Source: Labrenzia sp. 011
GTDB lineage: Bacteria; Pseudomonadota; Alphaproteobacteria; Rhizobiales; Stappiaceae
DNA: 64,000 nucleotides
Direction: 5' to 3'
NCBI RefSeq assembly: GCF_003075075.1
Contig: NZ_QCYM01000022.1
Span: 1-64,000 of the forward strand
Shown here: positions 7,838 through 15,902 of the stretch, one piece after another
Layout of the letters: each line of letters starts with the position of its first letter
Numbering within the stretch: the stretch's first letter is position 1
Position numbers and translations under genes: made by a program
Notes under the pieces: model-generated
What the model was told of the DNA's origin: nothing
The model's database searches: none
What the model saw: only the letters and a program-made list of their open reading frames with translations

Positions 7838-9257
7838 CCGGCAGAGGGGCCCCGCCCCGAAGGCGGGCATCGTGCATCTGGGGCTGGGAGCGTTTTTCCG
7901 CGCCTTCGGGGCCGTTTACATCGAAGAGGCGACGGAAAAATCCGGCGGCGACTGGGGCATCATCGGCGTCAGCCTGCAGAGCCCGACGACCCGCGACCTG
8001 CTGGCGCCGCAGGATTTCGTCTATACGGCGCAGGAACTGGGGCCGGACGGATCCCGTCTCCGCCAGATCGAGATCCTTCGCGATGTCCTGGTCGCCCCTG
8101 AGTCGCCGGAGGCCGTTCTGGCCGCGATGGCCGATCCCGCCATCAGGATCGTCACGCTGACGGTCACCGAAAAGGGTTATTGCCACGACCCGGCGTCCGG
8201 AACGCTCAATATGGAGCATCCCGCCATCCGGCATGACCTGACCGGCGACCTGCCGCAGTCGGCGCCGGGATATCTGGTCCGGGCCCTGCAGAGACGCAAG
8301 GCAGCGGGCCTGCCACCCTTCACGGTGCTGACCTGCGACAATCTTCCCGACAACGGCCGCCTGGTAAAGGGCATCGTCCTGGAGCTGGCCCGCAGGATCG
8401 ATCCCGACCTGGCCGACTGGCTTGAAACGGAGGGCCGCTTTCCCGCCACCATGGTCGACCGGATCGTGCCGGCGACAAAGCCGGAAGACGTCGAGGCACT
8501 GGCCGCAAGGACCGGATACCTCGACGCCGCCCCGGTCATGCATGAACCCTTCCGGCAGTGGGTGGTGGAGGACGATTTCGTCCCGGCCTACGGCAAGGAT
8601 GCCTGCCCGGATCTCGGTGCCGTCGGTGTCGAGCTGGTCGACAATGTGACCGCCCATGAGCACATGAAGCTGCGGATGCTCAACGGCACCCATTCCCCCC
8701 TCGCCTATCTGGGATATCTCGCCGGACACGAGACCATCGCCGAAACGGTCGCCGATCCGGTGCTCGCCGCCTATGTCAAACGGCTGTGGACGGACGAGAT
8801 CATTCCTTCGTTCACCGCCCCGCCCGGCGTCAACATGGCAGCCTATGCCGACGCCCTGTTCAACCGCTATGCCAACCCCGGCATCCGCCACCGCACCTGG
8901 CAGATCGCCATGGACGGCAGCCAGAAGCTGCCGCAGCGGATCCTGGGAACCCTGCGCGACAACCTCGCGCAAGACCGCGCCTGCCCGGGCCTCCTCACCG
9001 CCATCGCGGCGTGGATGATCTATGTGGGCGGCACGGATCTCGACGGCCGGCCCATCGATGTGCGCGACCCGCTCGCCGACCGGCTCAGGACCCTTTCCGA
9101 CGGCGCCTCCGATGCACAAGGCAGGGTCGCCGCGCTTCTGGGCGTGCGTGACATCTTCGATGCCGGCCTGGCAGACGCCATACGGCCGGAAGTAACAGCC
9201 GCTTATGAACGCCTGGCCACCGGCGGCGTTCATCGAACTCTTGAGGCACTCACATGA
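7809..9257 (+). CDS. uxuB: D-fructuronate reductase / mannonate oxidoreductase
   Basis: 482 residues of the polyol (mannitol) dehydrogenase family. The N-terminal NAD site GIVHLGLGAFFRAF, the TVTEKGYCHDP block, VDRIVPATKPED, the ligand block FRQWVVEDDF and LNGTHSPLAYLGYLAG all fit UxuB. It reduces D-fructuronate to D-mannonate. GTG at 7809 and ATG at 7815 are both possible starts inside the kduD end; I cannot separate them. It is followed by uxuA with a four-base overlap. Confidence 0.9.
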   Translation: MSMGAGLRVSRQRGPAPKAGIVHLGLGAFFRAFGAVYIEEATEKSGGDWGIIGVSLQSPTTRDLLAPQDFVYTAQELGPDGSRLRQIEILRDVLVAPESPEAVLAAMADPAIRIVTLTVTEKGYCHDPASGTLNMEHPAIRHDLTGDLPQSAPGYLVRALQRRKAAGLPPFTVLTCDNLPDNGRLVKGIVLELARRIDPDLADWLETEGRFPATMVDRIVPATKPEDVEALAARTGYLDAAPVMHEPFRQWVVEDDFVPAYGKDACPDLGAVGVELVDNVTAHEHMKLRMLNGTHSPLAYLGYLAGHETIAETVADPVLAAYVKRLWTDEIIPSFTAPPGVNMAAYADALFNRYANPGIRHRTWQIAMDGSQKLPQRILGTLRDNLAQDRACPGLLTAIAAWMIYVGGTDLDGRPIDVRDPLADRLRTLSDGASDAQGRVAALLGVRDIFDAGLADAIRPEVTAAYERLATGGVHRTLEALT

Positions 9258-10429
9258 TCGAGGGATGGCGCTGGTACGGCGCACTGGACCGCATTTCCCT
9301 GCCTGAAATCGCGCAGACCGGGGCATGCTCCATTGTCACTGCCCTGCACGAGATCCCCTATGGCGAGGTCTGGCAGCGCGAGACGGTCGCCGCCCGCAAG
9401 GCGCAGATCCGCGACGCCGGTTTCGACTGGACGGTCGTGGAAAGCCTGCCCGTCCACGAGGCGATCAAGCGCGGAGAGGGCGACCTGACACGGCTTTTCG
9501 CCAATTACCGGCAGTCCATGGCCAATCTCGCCGCCGAAGGCATCCGGGTGATCTGCTACAATTTCATGCCCCTCCTCGACTGGACCCGCACCGATCTGAC
9601 CGCCCCGGCAAGACGCGGCGGCTCCTGCCTGCGGTTCTCGATCGAGAAGATGGCCGCCTTCGAGCTGTTCATGATCGGGCGGCCCGGCGCGGAACGCGAT
9701 TACACGGCAGAGAACATCGCCGCCGCGAAACGCTGGTACGACAGCACGACACCGCAGGATCACGACATTCTCGTCACCGCCATCATGTCCGGCCTTCCGG
9801 GAGCCTATGACCGCTACGACGTTCAGGGACTGCGGCAGGCGCTGGCGCCCTATGCCGGTCTCGACCGAGACGCCCTGCGCACGAACTTCAGGCGCTTCCT
9901 CGACGAGGTCGTTCCGGCGGCCGAAGAACTGGGACTGAGCTTTGCCGTTCATCCGGACGACCCGCCACGCGACCTGCTCGGGCTGCCGCGCATTGTCTCC
10001 AATGCCGCCGACATCGACTGGATCCTGTCCGCCCATGACAGCCCGTCCAACGGGCTGACGCTATGTGCCGGATCCCTGGGCGCCAACCCGGCAAACGACG
10101 TTCCGGCCATCGCGAAACAATTTGCCGGCAAAATTCATTTTGCCCATCTGCGCAACGTGGCAAGGGAGCCGGACGGCTCCTTCGAGGAGGCCCCCCATCT
10201 CGAGGGAGATACCGACATGCCGGCGCTCGTCGAGGTACTGATGCGCGAGGAGCAGCGCCGCAGGAGCGAAAACCGGACGGACTGCGACATCGTCTTCAGG
10301 CCCGACCATGGCCATGAACTTCTGGGCGACGCGCAGAAGGGAACCCATCCCGGCTATCCGCTCATCGGTCGCATGCGCGGCCTCGCGGAGCTGCGCGGCA
10401 TCATTGCCGGCCTGCAGCACGCGGCCTGA
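9254..10429 (+). CDS. uxuA: D-mannonate dehydratase
   Basis: 391 residues, canonical length. UxuA blocks include MIEGWRWYG, the GACSIVTALHEIPYG start, YNFMPLLDWTRTDL, LSFAVHPDDPPRDLLGLPRI and FRPDHGHELLGD; several of these His/Asp/Cys residues bind the Fe/Mn cofactor. It dehydrates D-mannonate to KDG. Its ATG overlaps the uxuB TGA. Last gene of the operon; converges on the subtilase gene. Confidence 0.95.
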   Translation: MIEGWRWYGALDRISLPEIAQTGACSIVTALHEIPYGEVWQRETVAARKAQIRDAGFDWTVVESLPVHEAIKRGEGDLTRLFANYRQSMANLAAEGIRVICYNFMPLLDWTRTDLTAPARRGGSCLRFSIEKMAAFELFMIGRPGAERDYTAENIAAAKRWYDSTTPQDHDILVTAIMSGLPGAYDRYDVQGLRQALAPYAGLDRDALRTNFRRFLDEVVPAAEELGLSFAVHPDDPPRDLLGLPRIVSNAADIDWILSAHDSPSNGLTLCAGSLGANPANDVPAIAKQFAGKIHFAHLRNVAREPDGSFEEAPHLEGDTDMPALVEVLMREEQRRRSENRTDCDIVFRPDHGHELLGDAQKGTHPGYPLIGRMRGLAELRGIIAGLQHAA

Positions 10430-10456
10430 CCCGCGGTTCAAGGAACGCGTGGCGCG

Positions 10457-10473
10457 CCCGCCCCAACGGCGGG
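10457..10473. terminator. weak hairpin between convergent uxuA and subtilase
   Basis: CCCGCC and GGCGGG form a 6-bp GC stem with loop CCAAC in the 153-base gap between the two convergent operons. There is no T-tract on either strand, so it is only a candidate, possibly working with Rho. Confidence 0.25.
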
Positions 10474-10582
10474 AACCTGCTCAGCAAATCTGAGGGGGCC
10501 GAATGGTGACACGATGGTCCGGGAATTGATTTCCCCAACCTCCAGATCGACGGATCACTGCAGACCGTCCCGCTCCACAGAA

Positions 10583-12223
10583 TCAAAGCGCGTCCCTGAG
10601 CCCCGGCCGTGATTTGAGCCGTTCGAGCAGCGAGGCGGACAGCGGCTCCGGACGGGCGCCCGCAATCGTCTCCAGCACGCCCCGCTCGCCGGTCCGCAAC
10701 TGCTTCCCTACCAGCGCATTCGTGTAGATATTCAGCGCGATTTCCGGTCCGAAGACCTCCCAGTCGATTTCTTCCACCGTTCGCCCGCCGGCAGCTTCCT
10801 CAACCAGCGTGCGGACACTGTCTCCGCCTGGAGCCGCAACCGCCATCTCGGGCTGCGGGCCCGCCGCACCCAGATCGAAATCAGCGGCAAGAAGGGCGGC
10901 CGCGTCGACGATGCCGGCACCAAACGTCCGGGAATTCCACCCGGGCACCTGCCGGGCGGTCGCGCAGGCAAGCCGGGTGAAACTCTGCTGCAGCGTCTCA
11001 CCCCGCGCAGCCGCTTTCCGGACAAGCGTGTCCCGTCCGTGATGGGCAAGCCAGCAGGCCGCGACGCCGGCGGTCAGCGCCACCGCGAAGCTGGTTCCCT
11101 GGCCTTGCCCGGTCGAGAAGTGCACCTCTTCATCGACCCGTTCCGCCCGTGCCCTGTAGACATTTTCCGCCGGCGCGCTCAGGGCCACCGAAGGTCCCCG
11201 GCAGGCACCGCGCCAGGGCTGATCGTCTATATTCGTTCCCGCAACCGCCATGCAGTCGTCGTATCGCGCCGGATAGACCACCTGCCGCACGCAGTTGCCC
11301 GAGGCGGCCAGAACGATGATGTTGTTGCGCACGGCCCTGCGAACCGCCGCCCGCAGAAAGAAGGACGGCAGCCCGCCGAGACTCATGGTGATCACATGCG
11401 CGCCATTGCGCACCGCATGGTTGATGGCTTCGGCGATACTGAGCTGCGACGTGCGCACGACGCTGCGGATGGCGCGGATCGGCATAAGGACGGCTTTCGG
11501 TGCAGACCCGAGCACATCCCCCGACGCCTTGCTGACCACGACACTGGCCGTGGCCGTCCCATGTCCGTTGTTGCCGAACCAGGCGGTCAGCGGATCCGCC
11601 GGATCGGCATCTCCCTGAATGAGGTCAATGGGATCCTTGATCTGAATGTCCCGCAATTCGGTATGGCTGGTCAGGCCGGTGTCGGGTTGCGCGATGACGA
11701 TCCCCGCGCCCTGGTCACGGCCCGCCGGGGACATGTTCCAGGCTTCCCGGATCCGAATGGCCCGCAGCGCCCATTGCTTGTCGGCCTCCACCCTGGGTTC
11801 GGGCGGCGCCCAGCAGCCCATGGGCAACTCGACGGCAAGTTCTTCCAGTCGCGACGGACCACCCAGGTCCGGCTCGGTGAAAATGCCCGTCAGGATTTCC
11901 GGCTCCGCGTTGGCCAGCCCAAACGCGTCGATCAGCCGGTAGGCGGCCTCGAAGCACAGATGAGGGCTGTCGAAAAAGCTCCGCCCAGTCAGGGTCAGAA
12001 GGAGCAGTTCCGGCTCGTCCGCCCGCAGGGGCTGTTCGACCGTCACCCCGAGCCGTCCCTCGAAGGCCCGGGCGATCGCCTCCATGGATCGGGCAGCCTC
12101 CTCACCCCGGTTCAGCAGCAGCGCGAACCTGGCCGATGGCAGCGGCTGGCCGGCCTCGATCCCGAAGGTCGCCTGCTGCAATGTGTTCAGGACCTGTTCG
12201 AATGCATCCTTGTCGAAAACCAT
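10583..12223 (-). CDS. subtilisin-family (S8) serine peptidase
   Basis: 546 residues. The catalytic triad is intact: Asp181 in IAQPDTG, His221 in NNGHGTATAS and Ser378 in GTSFAVALTAG, with oxyanion Asn310 in AASGN. The roughly 150 residues before the catalytic domain and 130 after match no domain I recognise. There is no N-terminal signal peptide, so it is probably cytoplasmic unless exported by another route. ATG at 12223 follows GGGAGG; a GTG three codons earlier overlaps that ribosome site. Last gene of the haem-dioxygenase operon, 43 bases after the nitroreductase-like gene. It may process or degrade a product or protein of that system; its substrate is unknown. Confidence 0.88.
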   Translation of the reverse strand: MVFDKDAFEQVLNTLQQATFGIEAGQPLPSARFALLLNRGEEAARSMEAIARAFEGRLGVTVEQPLRADEPELLLLTLTGRSFFDSPHLCFEAAYRLIDAFGLANAEPEILTGIFTEPDLGGPSRLEELAVELPMGCWAPPEPRVEADKQWALRAIRIREAWNMSPAGRDQGAGIVIAQPDTGLTSHTELRDIQIKDPIDLIQGDADPADPLTAWFGNNGHGTATASVVVSKASGDVLGSAPKAVLMPIRAIRSVVRTSQLSIAEAINHAVRNGAHVITMSLGGLPSFFLRAAVRRAVRNNIIVLAASGNCVRQVVYPARYDDCMAVAGTNIDDQPWRGACRGPSVALSAPAENVYRARAERVDEEVHFSTGQGQGTSFAVALTAGVAACWLAHHGRDTLVRKAAARGETLQQSFTRLACATARQVPGWNSRTFGAGIVDAAALLAADFDLGAAGPQPEMAVAAPGGDSVRTLVEEAAGGRTVEEIDWEVFGPEIALNIYTNALVGKQLRTGERGVLETIAGARPEPLSASLLERLKSRPGLRDAL

Positions 12224-12266
12224 TGTAGACACCTCCCGATTTCACGTCCGGCGCAGTCCGCCGGTC

Positions 12267-13649
12267 TCAGTTGCCGGTCTCCGCGTCCCAGAGCGCATCG
12301 TGGTTGCGATGGCACTCCGTGACCCCGTTCCGGAAAAATTTCTCGTAGTAGGGCAGCTCGACGTGGTGCACCTGCAGCCAGACGCCGGGCACATGGATGG
12401 CTTCGCAATGGGCCGGGAAGCGGCCATGGGTGTCATGGATGTAGCTGCAGATATCCCTGACGCAACTGATGACATCCTCGTTGTATTGCGCCGCCTCTTT
12501 CAGATAGCGTTCGCCGTAGTCGTCCCTGTAGATCCGGCGGAAGGTGTCCGCGTCCCTGTAAACGCCCCCCGATCCGAACTTCTGTTCGACAACCGCATCC
12601 ACCGCCTCGCCCATGTCGGCATAGTTCGGCGGGCATTTGGCCTTGATCAGGTCTTCCCCCTGATGCCGCAGGGCCACCGGATGGGAACGGACATCGGCAA
12701 AGCGCGGCAAGGGCACGTGCCATCTCAGGATGTCCATCAGCCGCCATTTGGGCACCACATGGTCGAACCCCAGCATCGGGCCGTAGCGGTCGCGGAACTT
12801 GGGATCGCCCGTCAGCACCGGCGGACTGATGGTGGCGTGGATCCAGGCGCCCAGCCCCATGGCCTCGGCGACCAGAAAGAGATTCTGCAACAGCAGCGGC
12901 GCCTCCAGCTGGGTGCGCAACGATCCGACAACGCCGAGGGGGACCTTGATGTCGTCATTCAGGAAGCCCTTGCGGACCCAGTCCCTGACCCCGGCGGACA
13001 TGTAGAAATTCCGGTCATCCACCAATGCCGGACGGGCCCCGTCCGGCTGGGTCAGCAGATACATCAGCCCGTTGATATACTGGTGCGAGAGATCGACGAC
13101 CGGAAGCAGGATCGTCGTGCCCGGCAGATTGGACAAAAGCCGGTTGGAGTCCAGATAGGCGGGGAAATTCCGTCCGCCCGTCTCCACGTCGAGGCGCCTG
13201 TCCAGCAGCCGGACCTTGGCCTCCTGCGCCCGCCGGATCAACGCCTCGGCGGAGAAGGCCTCTTCGCTTGCCGGCAGGTGACGCAGGAAATAGGTGCCCG
13301 TGTCGTTGATCAGGAAGAAATAGGTGCCCTGCGCATTGTCGGGACTTCCCGCCGTCCGCCCCGTCATGGTCAGATTCGGCTTGGCCATGACCAGACGGCC
13401 CGTATCGGGATCCTGGAACGGCCGGTCGGGCATGGTCAGGCCGGTCGCGCCGGTCATGGCGATCAGCAGGGCCTCCTCCAGCTCCGACAGGGGTTTGGGC
13501 TCCTGCTGCGACCGGTAGGTCATCGACCCGGCGGCGACTTCCCGAACGCCCCTGGACACCCGGTGGGTTCTGCGCTGCCAGATCGTCTCCAACAGCGGCC
13601 GCGTCAGCAGGTCGGCAAGCCCGGGGGGGATCTTTCCCTTGTTGTCCAT
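12267..13649 (-). CDS. nitroreductase-like protein of unknown function
   Basis: 460 residues. Two stretches resemble the FMN nitroreductase fold: an N-terminal IWQRRTHRVSRG with a following LSELEEALLIAMTGATG helix, and PLLLQNLFLVAEAMGLGAWI near the middle, which matches the dimer/FMN helix of that family. The protein is about twice the normal nitroreductase length. The last 150 residues are unfamiliar, rich in His/Cys/Trp (VWLQVHHVELPYYEKFF, ECHRNHDALW), and could bind metal or haem. ATG at 13649 has GGAGG six bases upstream and lies one base after the stop of the membrane protein gene. A flavin redox partner of the operon's oxygenase is plausible but unproven. Confidence 0.5.
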   Translation of the reverse strand: MDNKGKIPPGLADLLTRPLLETIWQRRTHRVSRGVREVAAGSMTYRSQQEPKPLSELEEALLIAMTGATGLTMPDRPFQDPDTGRLVMAKPNLTMTGRTAGSPDNAQGTYFFLINDTGTYFLRHLPASEEAFSAEALIRRAQEAKVRLLDRRLDVETGGRNFPAYLDSNRLLSNLPGTTILLPVVDLSHQYINGLMYLLTQPDGARPALVDDRNFYMSAGVRDWVRKGFLNDDIKVPLGVVGSLRTQLEAPLLLQNLFLVAEAMGLGAWIHATISPPVLTGDPKFRDRYGPMLGFDHVVPKWRLMDILRWHVPLPRFADVRSHPVALRHQGEDLIKAKCPPNYADMGEAVDAVVEQKFGSGGVYRDADTFRRIYRDDYGERYLKEAAQYNEDVISCVRDICSYIHDTHGRFPAHCEAIHVPGVWLQVHHVELPYYEKFFRNGVTECHRNHDALWDAETGN

Positions 13650-13650
13650 G

Positions 13651-14238
13651 TCAGGCCTCCATCCTTGCGTCCGGCACCTGGACAATCGCCCGGACCAGCG
13701 CACCGGCAGCCAGAAGTCCGGCAAAGACAAACCCGAGGATCTGGATGGTCCCGCCTCTCAGGACGACCAGGGTCACGGCGAAGATCAGGAATGCCAGCAG
13801 CCGCGTGATCAGCTGGACCCAGAAGGACTGGAATCGTGCCGGCAGCAGCCAGATCATCAGGACATCGATCGTCCAGACCGTCAGCAGGAGAAAATTCCCC
13901 CCCGCGATGAGCGGGCCCTGTTGCACGAAGGTGTCCGGGATGCCGTTGAAAATGATGAAGATCGCCCAATAGGCATGCAGCGCGAACACCACCCAGGCAC
14001 CGGTCCAGAAGAGATAGGAGAGATTGGCCACCGCCTGGCTTCGCGTCCGGAACAGCCAGAAGCCGAGCCCCGGAACGAGCAGAAAGGTCGTTGCCCAGAT
14101 CGTCAGCCGCGTCCGGCCGAGCTCCAGGTCTCCACCGAGTTCGGGCGCCAGCATGGCCCACAGGATCAGCAACGCAGTCGGCACGCTCATGGCGGTGAAT
14201 TGCGCGAGCGTGATCGCTTCGGGTTTGTCATGCTTCAT
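13651..14238 (-). CDS. small integral membrane protein
   Basis: 195 residues with about five hydrophobic segments (roughly 15-35, 45-62, 72-95, 112-133, 138-185), short loops and a charged C-terminal tail. No family recognised. Starts at ATG 14238, eight bases after the cytochrome stop, and is followed one base later by the nitroreductase-like gene, so it is translated as part of the same operon. Its place beside a membrane-anchored di-haem cytochrome suggests a role in quinone or electron transfer at the membrane, which is inference. Confidence 0.75.
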   Translation of the reverse strand: MKHDKPEAITLAQFTAMSVPTALLILWAMLAPELGGDLELGRTRLTIWATTFLLVPGLGFWLFRTRSQAVANLSYLFWTGAWVVFALHAYWAIFIIFNGIPDTFVQQGPLIAGGNFLLLTVWTIDVLMIWLLPARFQSFWVQLITRLLAFLIFAVTLVVLRGGTIQILGFVFAGLLAAGALVRAIVQVPDARMEA

Positions 14239-14246
14239 GGCGGACC

Positions 14247-15890
14247 TCACAGGGTTTTCAGATAGGCGAGCAGATCGGCAAGGGCGGCCGGATCGCGCTC
14301 CGGGTCGTCGATTGCCCACGGATAGTCATGACCGGTGTTTGCGTTGCCCGGCGCGGATGTGTCGAAGCGGAAATAACGCAAGCCGTCCCTGCGCGGCGGA
14401 CTGGCAAGTCCGGCGCGATCGGTGTCATAGAGATTCCAGCCGCGATAGAACTGCCCCCGCCGCGGTTCCAGGTTGATCAGCTCCGCCAGGGTCAGGACAC
14501 TGGCATTATGCAGGTAGGGCGCCCGCAGGAAGGCCCCGTCGATCGGTCCGGCCACATAGCCCCGGATGTCGAGATTTCCGGCGTCTTCCGGCTGCGGGAA
14601 AATCTCGCTCCGGTCGAGCGCGAAAGGATGCTCCCGGGGAAAATACCGGTACAGAGCATCGGGCATTTCACCGTAGTGACGGAACATCACCCGCTGCAGG
14701 TCAGTGCCGATTTCCGCCACCGGAATCACCTCATGGGTCCGCGCGCCCGGTTCCCAGCCCTGGCCGGAGCGGTCCCCGTGACAGGCCAGACAATGCTCCC
14801 GGTAGACCGCCTGCCCCCGGCGCACCGCCTCCGGGTCCGGCAGGTCCGCATCGGGAAAGACTTCCTCGAAGCGCGGCGGCGCAAGGGAGATCGTGTATTC
14901 GATCGCCTTGCGGATGTTGTGCACGATCTCCGGATTGGCCAGATTGATATCCGTTGCCCCGGCGGCGACCGCCGCCAGGGAGCTGCGGGCTTCCCGACCG
15001 GAAATAGATCCGTCGAACTGTGCCCGTTCACGCCAGCCCTGATTGTAGATGGTGGCGATCTTGGAATGGATCGGCAGATCGTTTGCCGGGTAATGCATCA
15101 CGTTGCGCAGCAGGGTGCGGAAGGCCAGCGTCCGGGTCGGCCCCGTCGGCGTGACGTCTTCATCGCGCGAGCGCCCGTTTCCGTAAGGTTCGTCGAAGCG
15201 GGCAATATTGCCTTCCAGACGGTCGCGGATCTGGCCGAGCCACATGCCGATCATGATCCGCTGCATCAGGCCAAGGCTGTCGCCTGTCCTGTCCTCATAG
15301 TCGGCGGTTATCGCCTCGACGGTCAGCGTGAAGGGCGCATCCGTCTTCGCCCTGCCCGCCGGCACAGGTTGTCGTTCGAGCAGGGAAGCCTGGAAGGCGT
15401 CCAGCCAGGCGAAGAGATTGATCGAGACACTTCCCGGCCCCAGAACCCGGACAGGCGTCCCGCCATCGGACGTGCGCAATTCGCTCGTGTGGCACAGGGC
15501 ACAGGTCAGGGCGACGAAACGGACCGGCGAGGGCGCGGCGGACAGGGGACGGTAATTGGTGGCGGTAAAGCCGACGGGAAGCCCGTCCGGATTTTCCGGA
15601 TCGTCCAGAAATCCGAATTGCTCCACCCAGCTCCCGGCCTCCTGGCCGCCGGGCTGGAAATGATGCGGAAACAGATCCGGCAGCACCAGTGCGACCGGCA
15701 GAGGCATCACTTCCGTTCCGATGGTACCGTGCCGGAACGCTTCAGGCGCGTCCCGGAAGACCGGCGTGGCCCAACGTCCTTCGAGGTAGACAAGCAGGCC
15801 GGTCAGGCCCAGCGCGACCAGCAGGACCGCGTTGCAGGCCCACAGGGCCGTCCGCCAGACATAATTGAGGCGGTGACGGGAGACTGGCAT
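14247..15890 (-). CDS. membrane-anchored di-haem cytochrome c
   Basis: 547 residues. One N-terminal transmembrane helix at about 14-35 anchors a periplasmic domain. Two c-type haem sites are visible: C130-x2-C133-H134 (CALCH) and C367-x2-C370-H371 (CLACH). The second lies in a typical cytochrome c segment (RRGQAVYREHCLACHGDRSGQG). A C-terminal APYLHNASVLTLAELI block is shared with large di-haem proteins seen next to peroxidase-type enzymes. It probably passes electrons to or from the respiratory chain. The gene is 12 bases after the haem-fusion gene and clearly co-transcribed with it. Confidence 0.85.
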   Translation of the reverse strand: MPVSRHRLNYVWRTALWACNAVLLVALGLTGLLVYLEGRWATPVFRDAPEAFRHGTIGTEVMPLPVALVLPDLFPHHFQPGGQEAGSWVEQFGFLDDPENPDGLPVGFTATNYRPLSAAPSPVRFVALTCALCHTSELRTSDGGTPVRVLGPGSVSINLFAWLDAFQASLLERQPVPAGRAKTDAPFTLTVEAITADYEDRTGDSLGLMQRIMIGMWLGQIRDRLEGNIARFDEPYGNGRSRDEDVTPTGPTRTLAFRTLLRNVMHYPANDLPIHSKIATIYNQGWRERAQFDGSISGREARSSLAAVAAGATDINLANPEIVHNIRKAIEYTISLAPPRFEEVFPDADLPDPEAVRRGQAVYREHCLACHGDRSGQGWEPGARTHEVIPVAEIGTDLQRVMFRHYGEMPDALYRYFPREHPFALDRSEIFPQPEDAGNLDIRGYVAGPIDGAFLRAPYLHNASVLTLAELINLEPRRGQFYRGWNLYDTDRAGLASPPRRDGLRYFRFDTSAPGNANTGHDYPWAIDDPERDPAALADLLAYLKTL

Positions 15891-15902
15891 GGCACATGCT
15901 CC

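Noticed and set aside
12267..13649. Reading the 460-residue protein as a lipoxygenase or P450 partner of the fusion enzyme
   Set aside because: There is no Cys-haem P450 motif (FxxGxxxC) and no lipoxygenase His-rich iron motif; only nitroreductase-like segments are visible.
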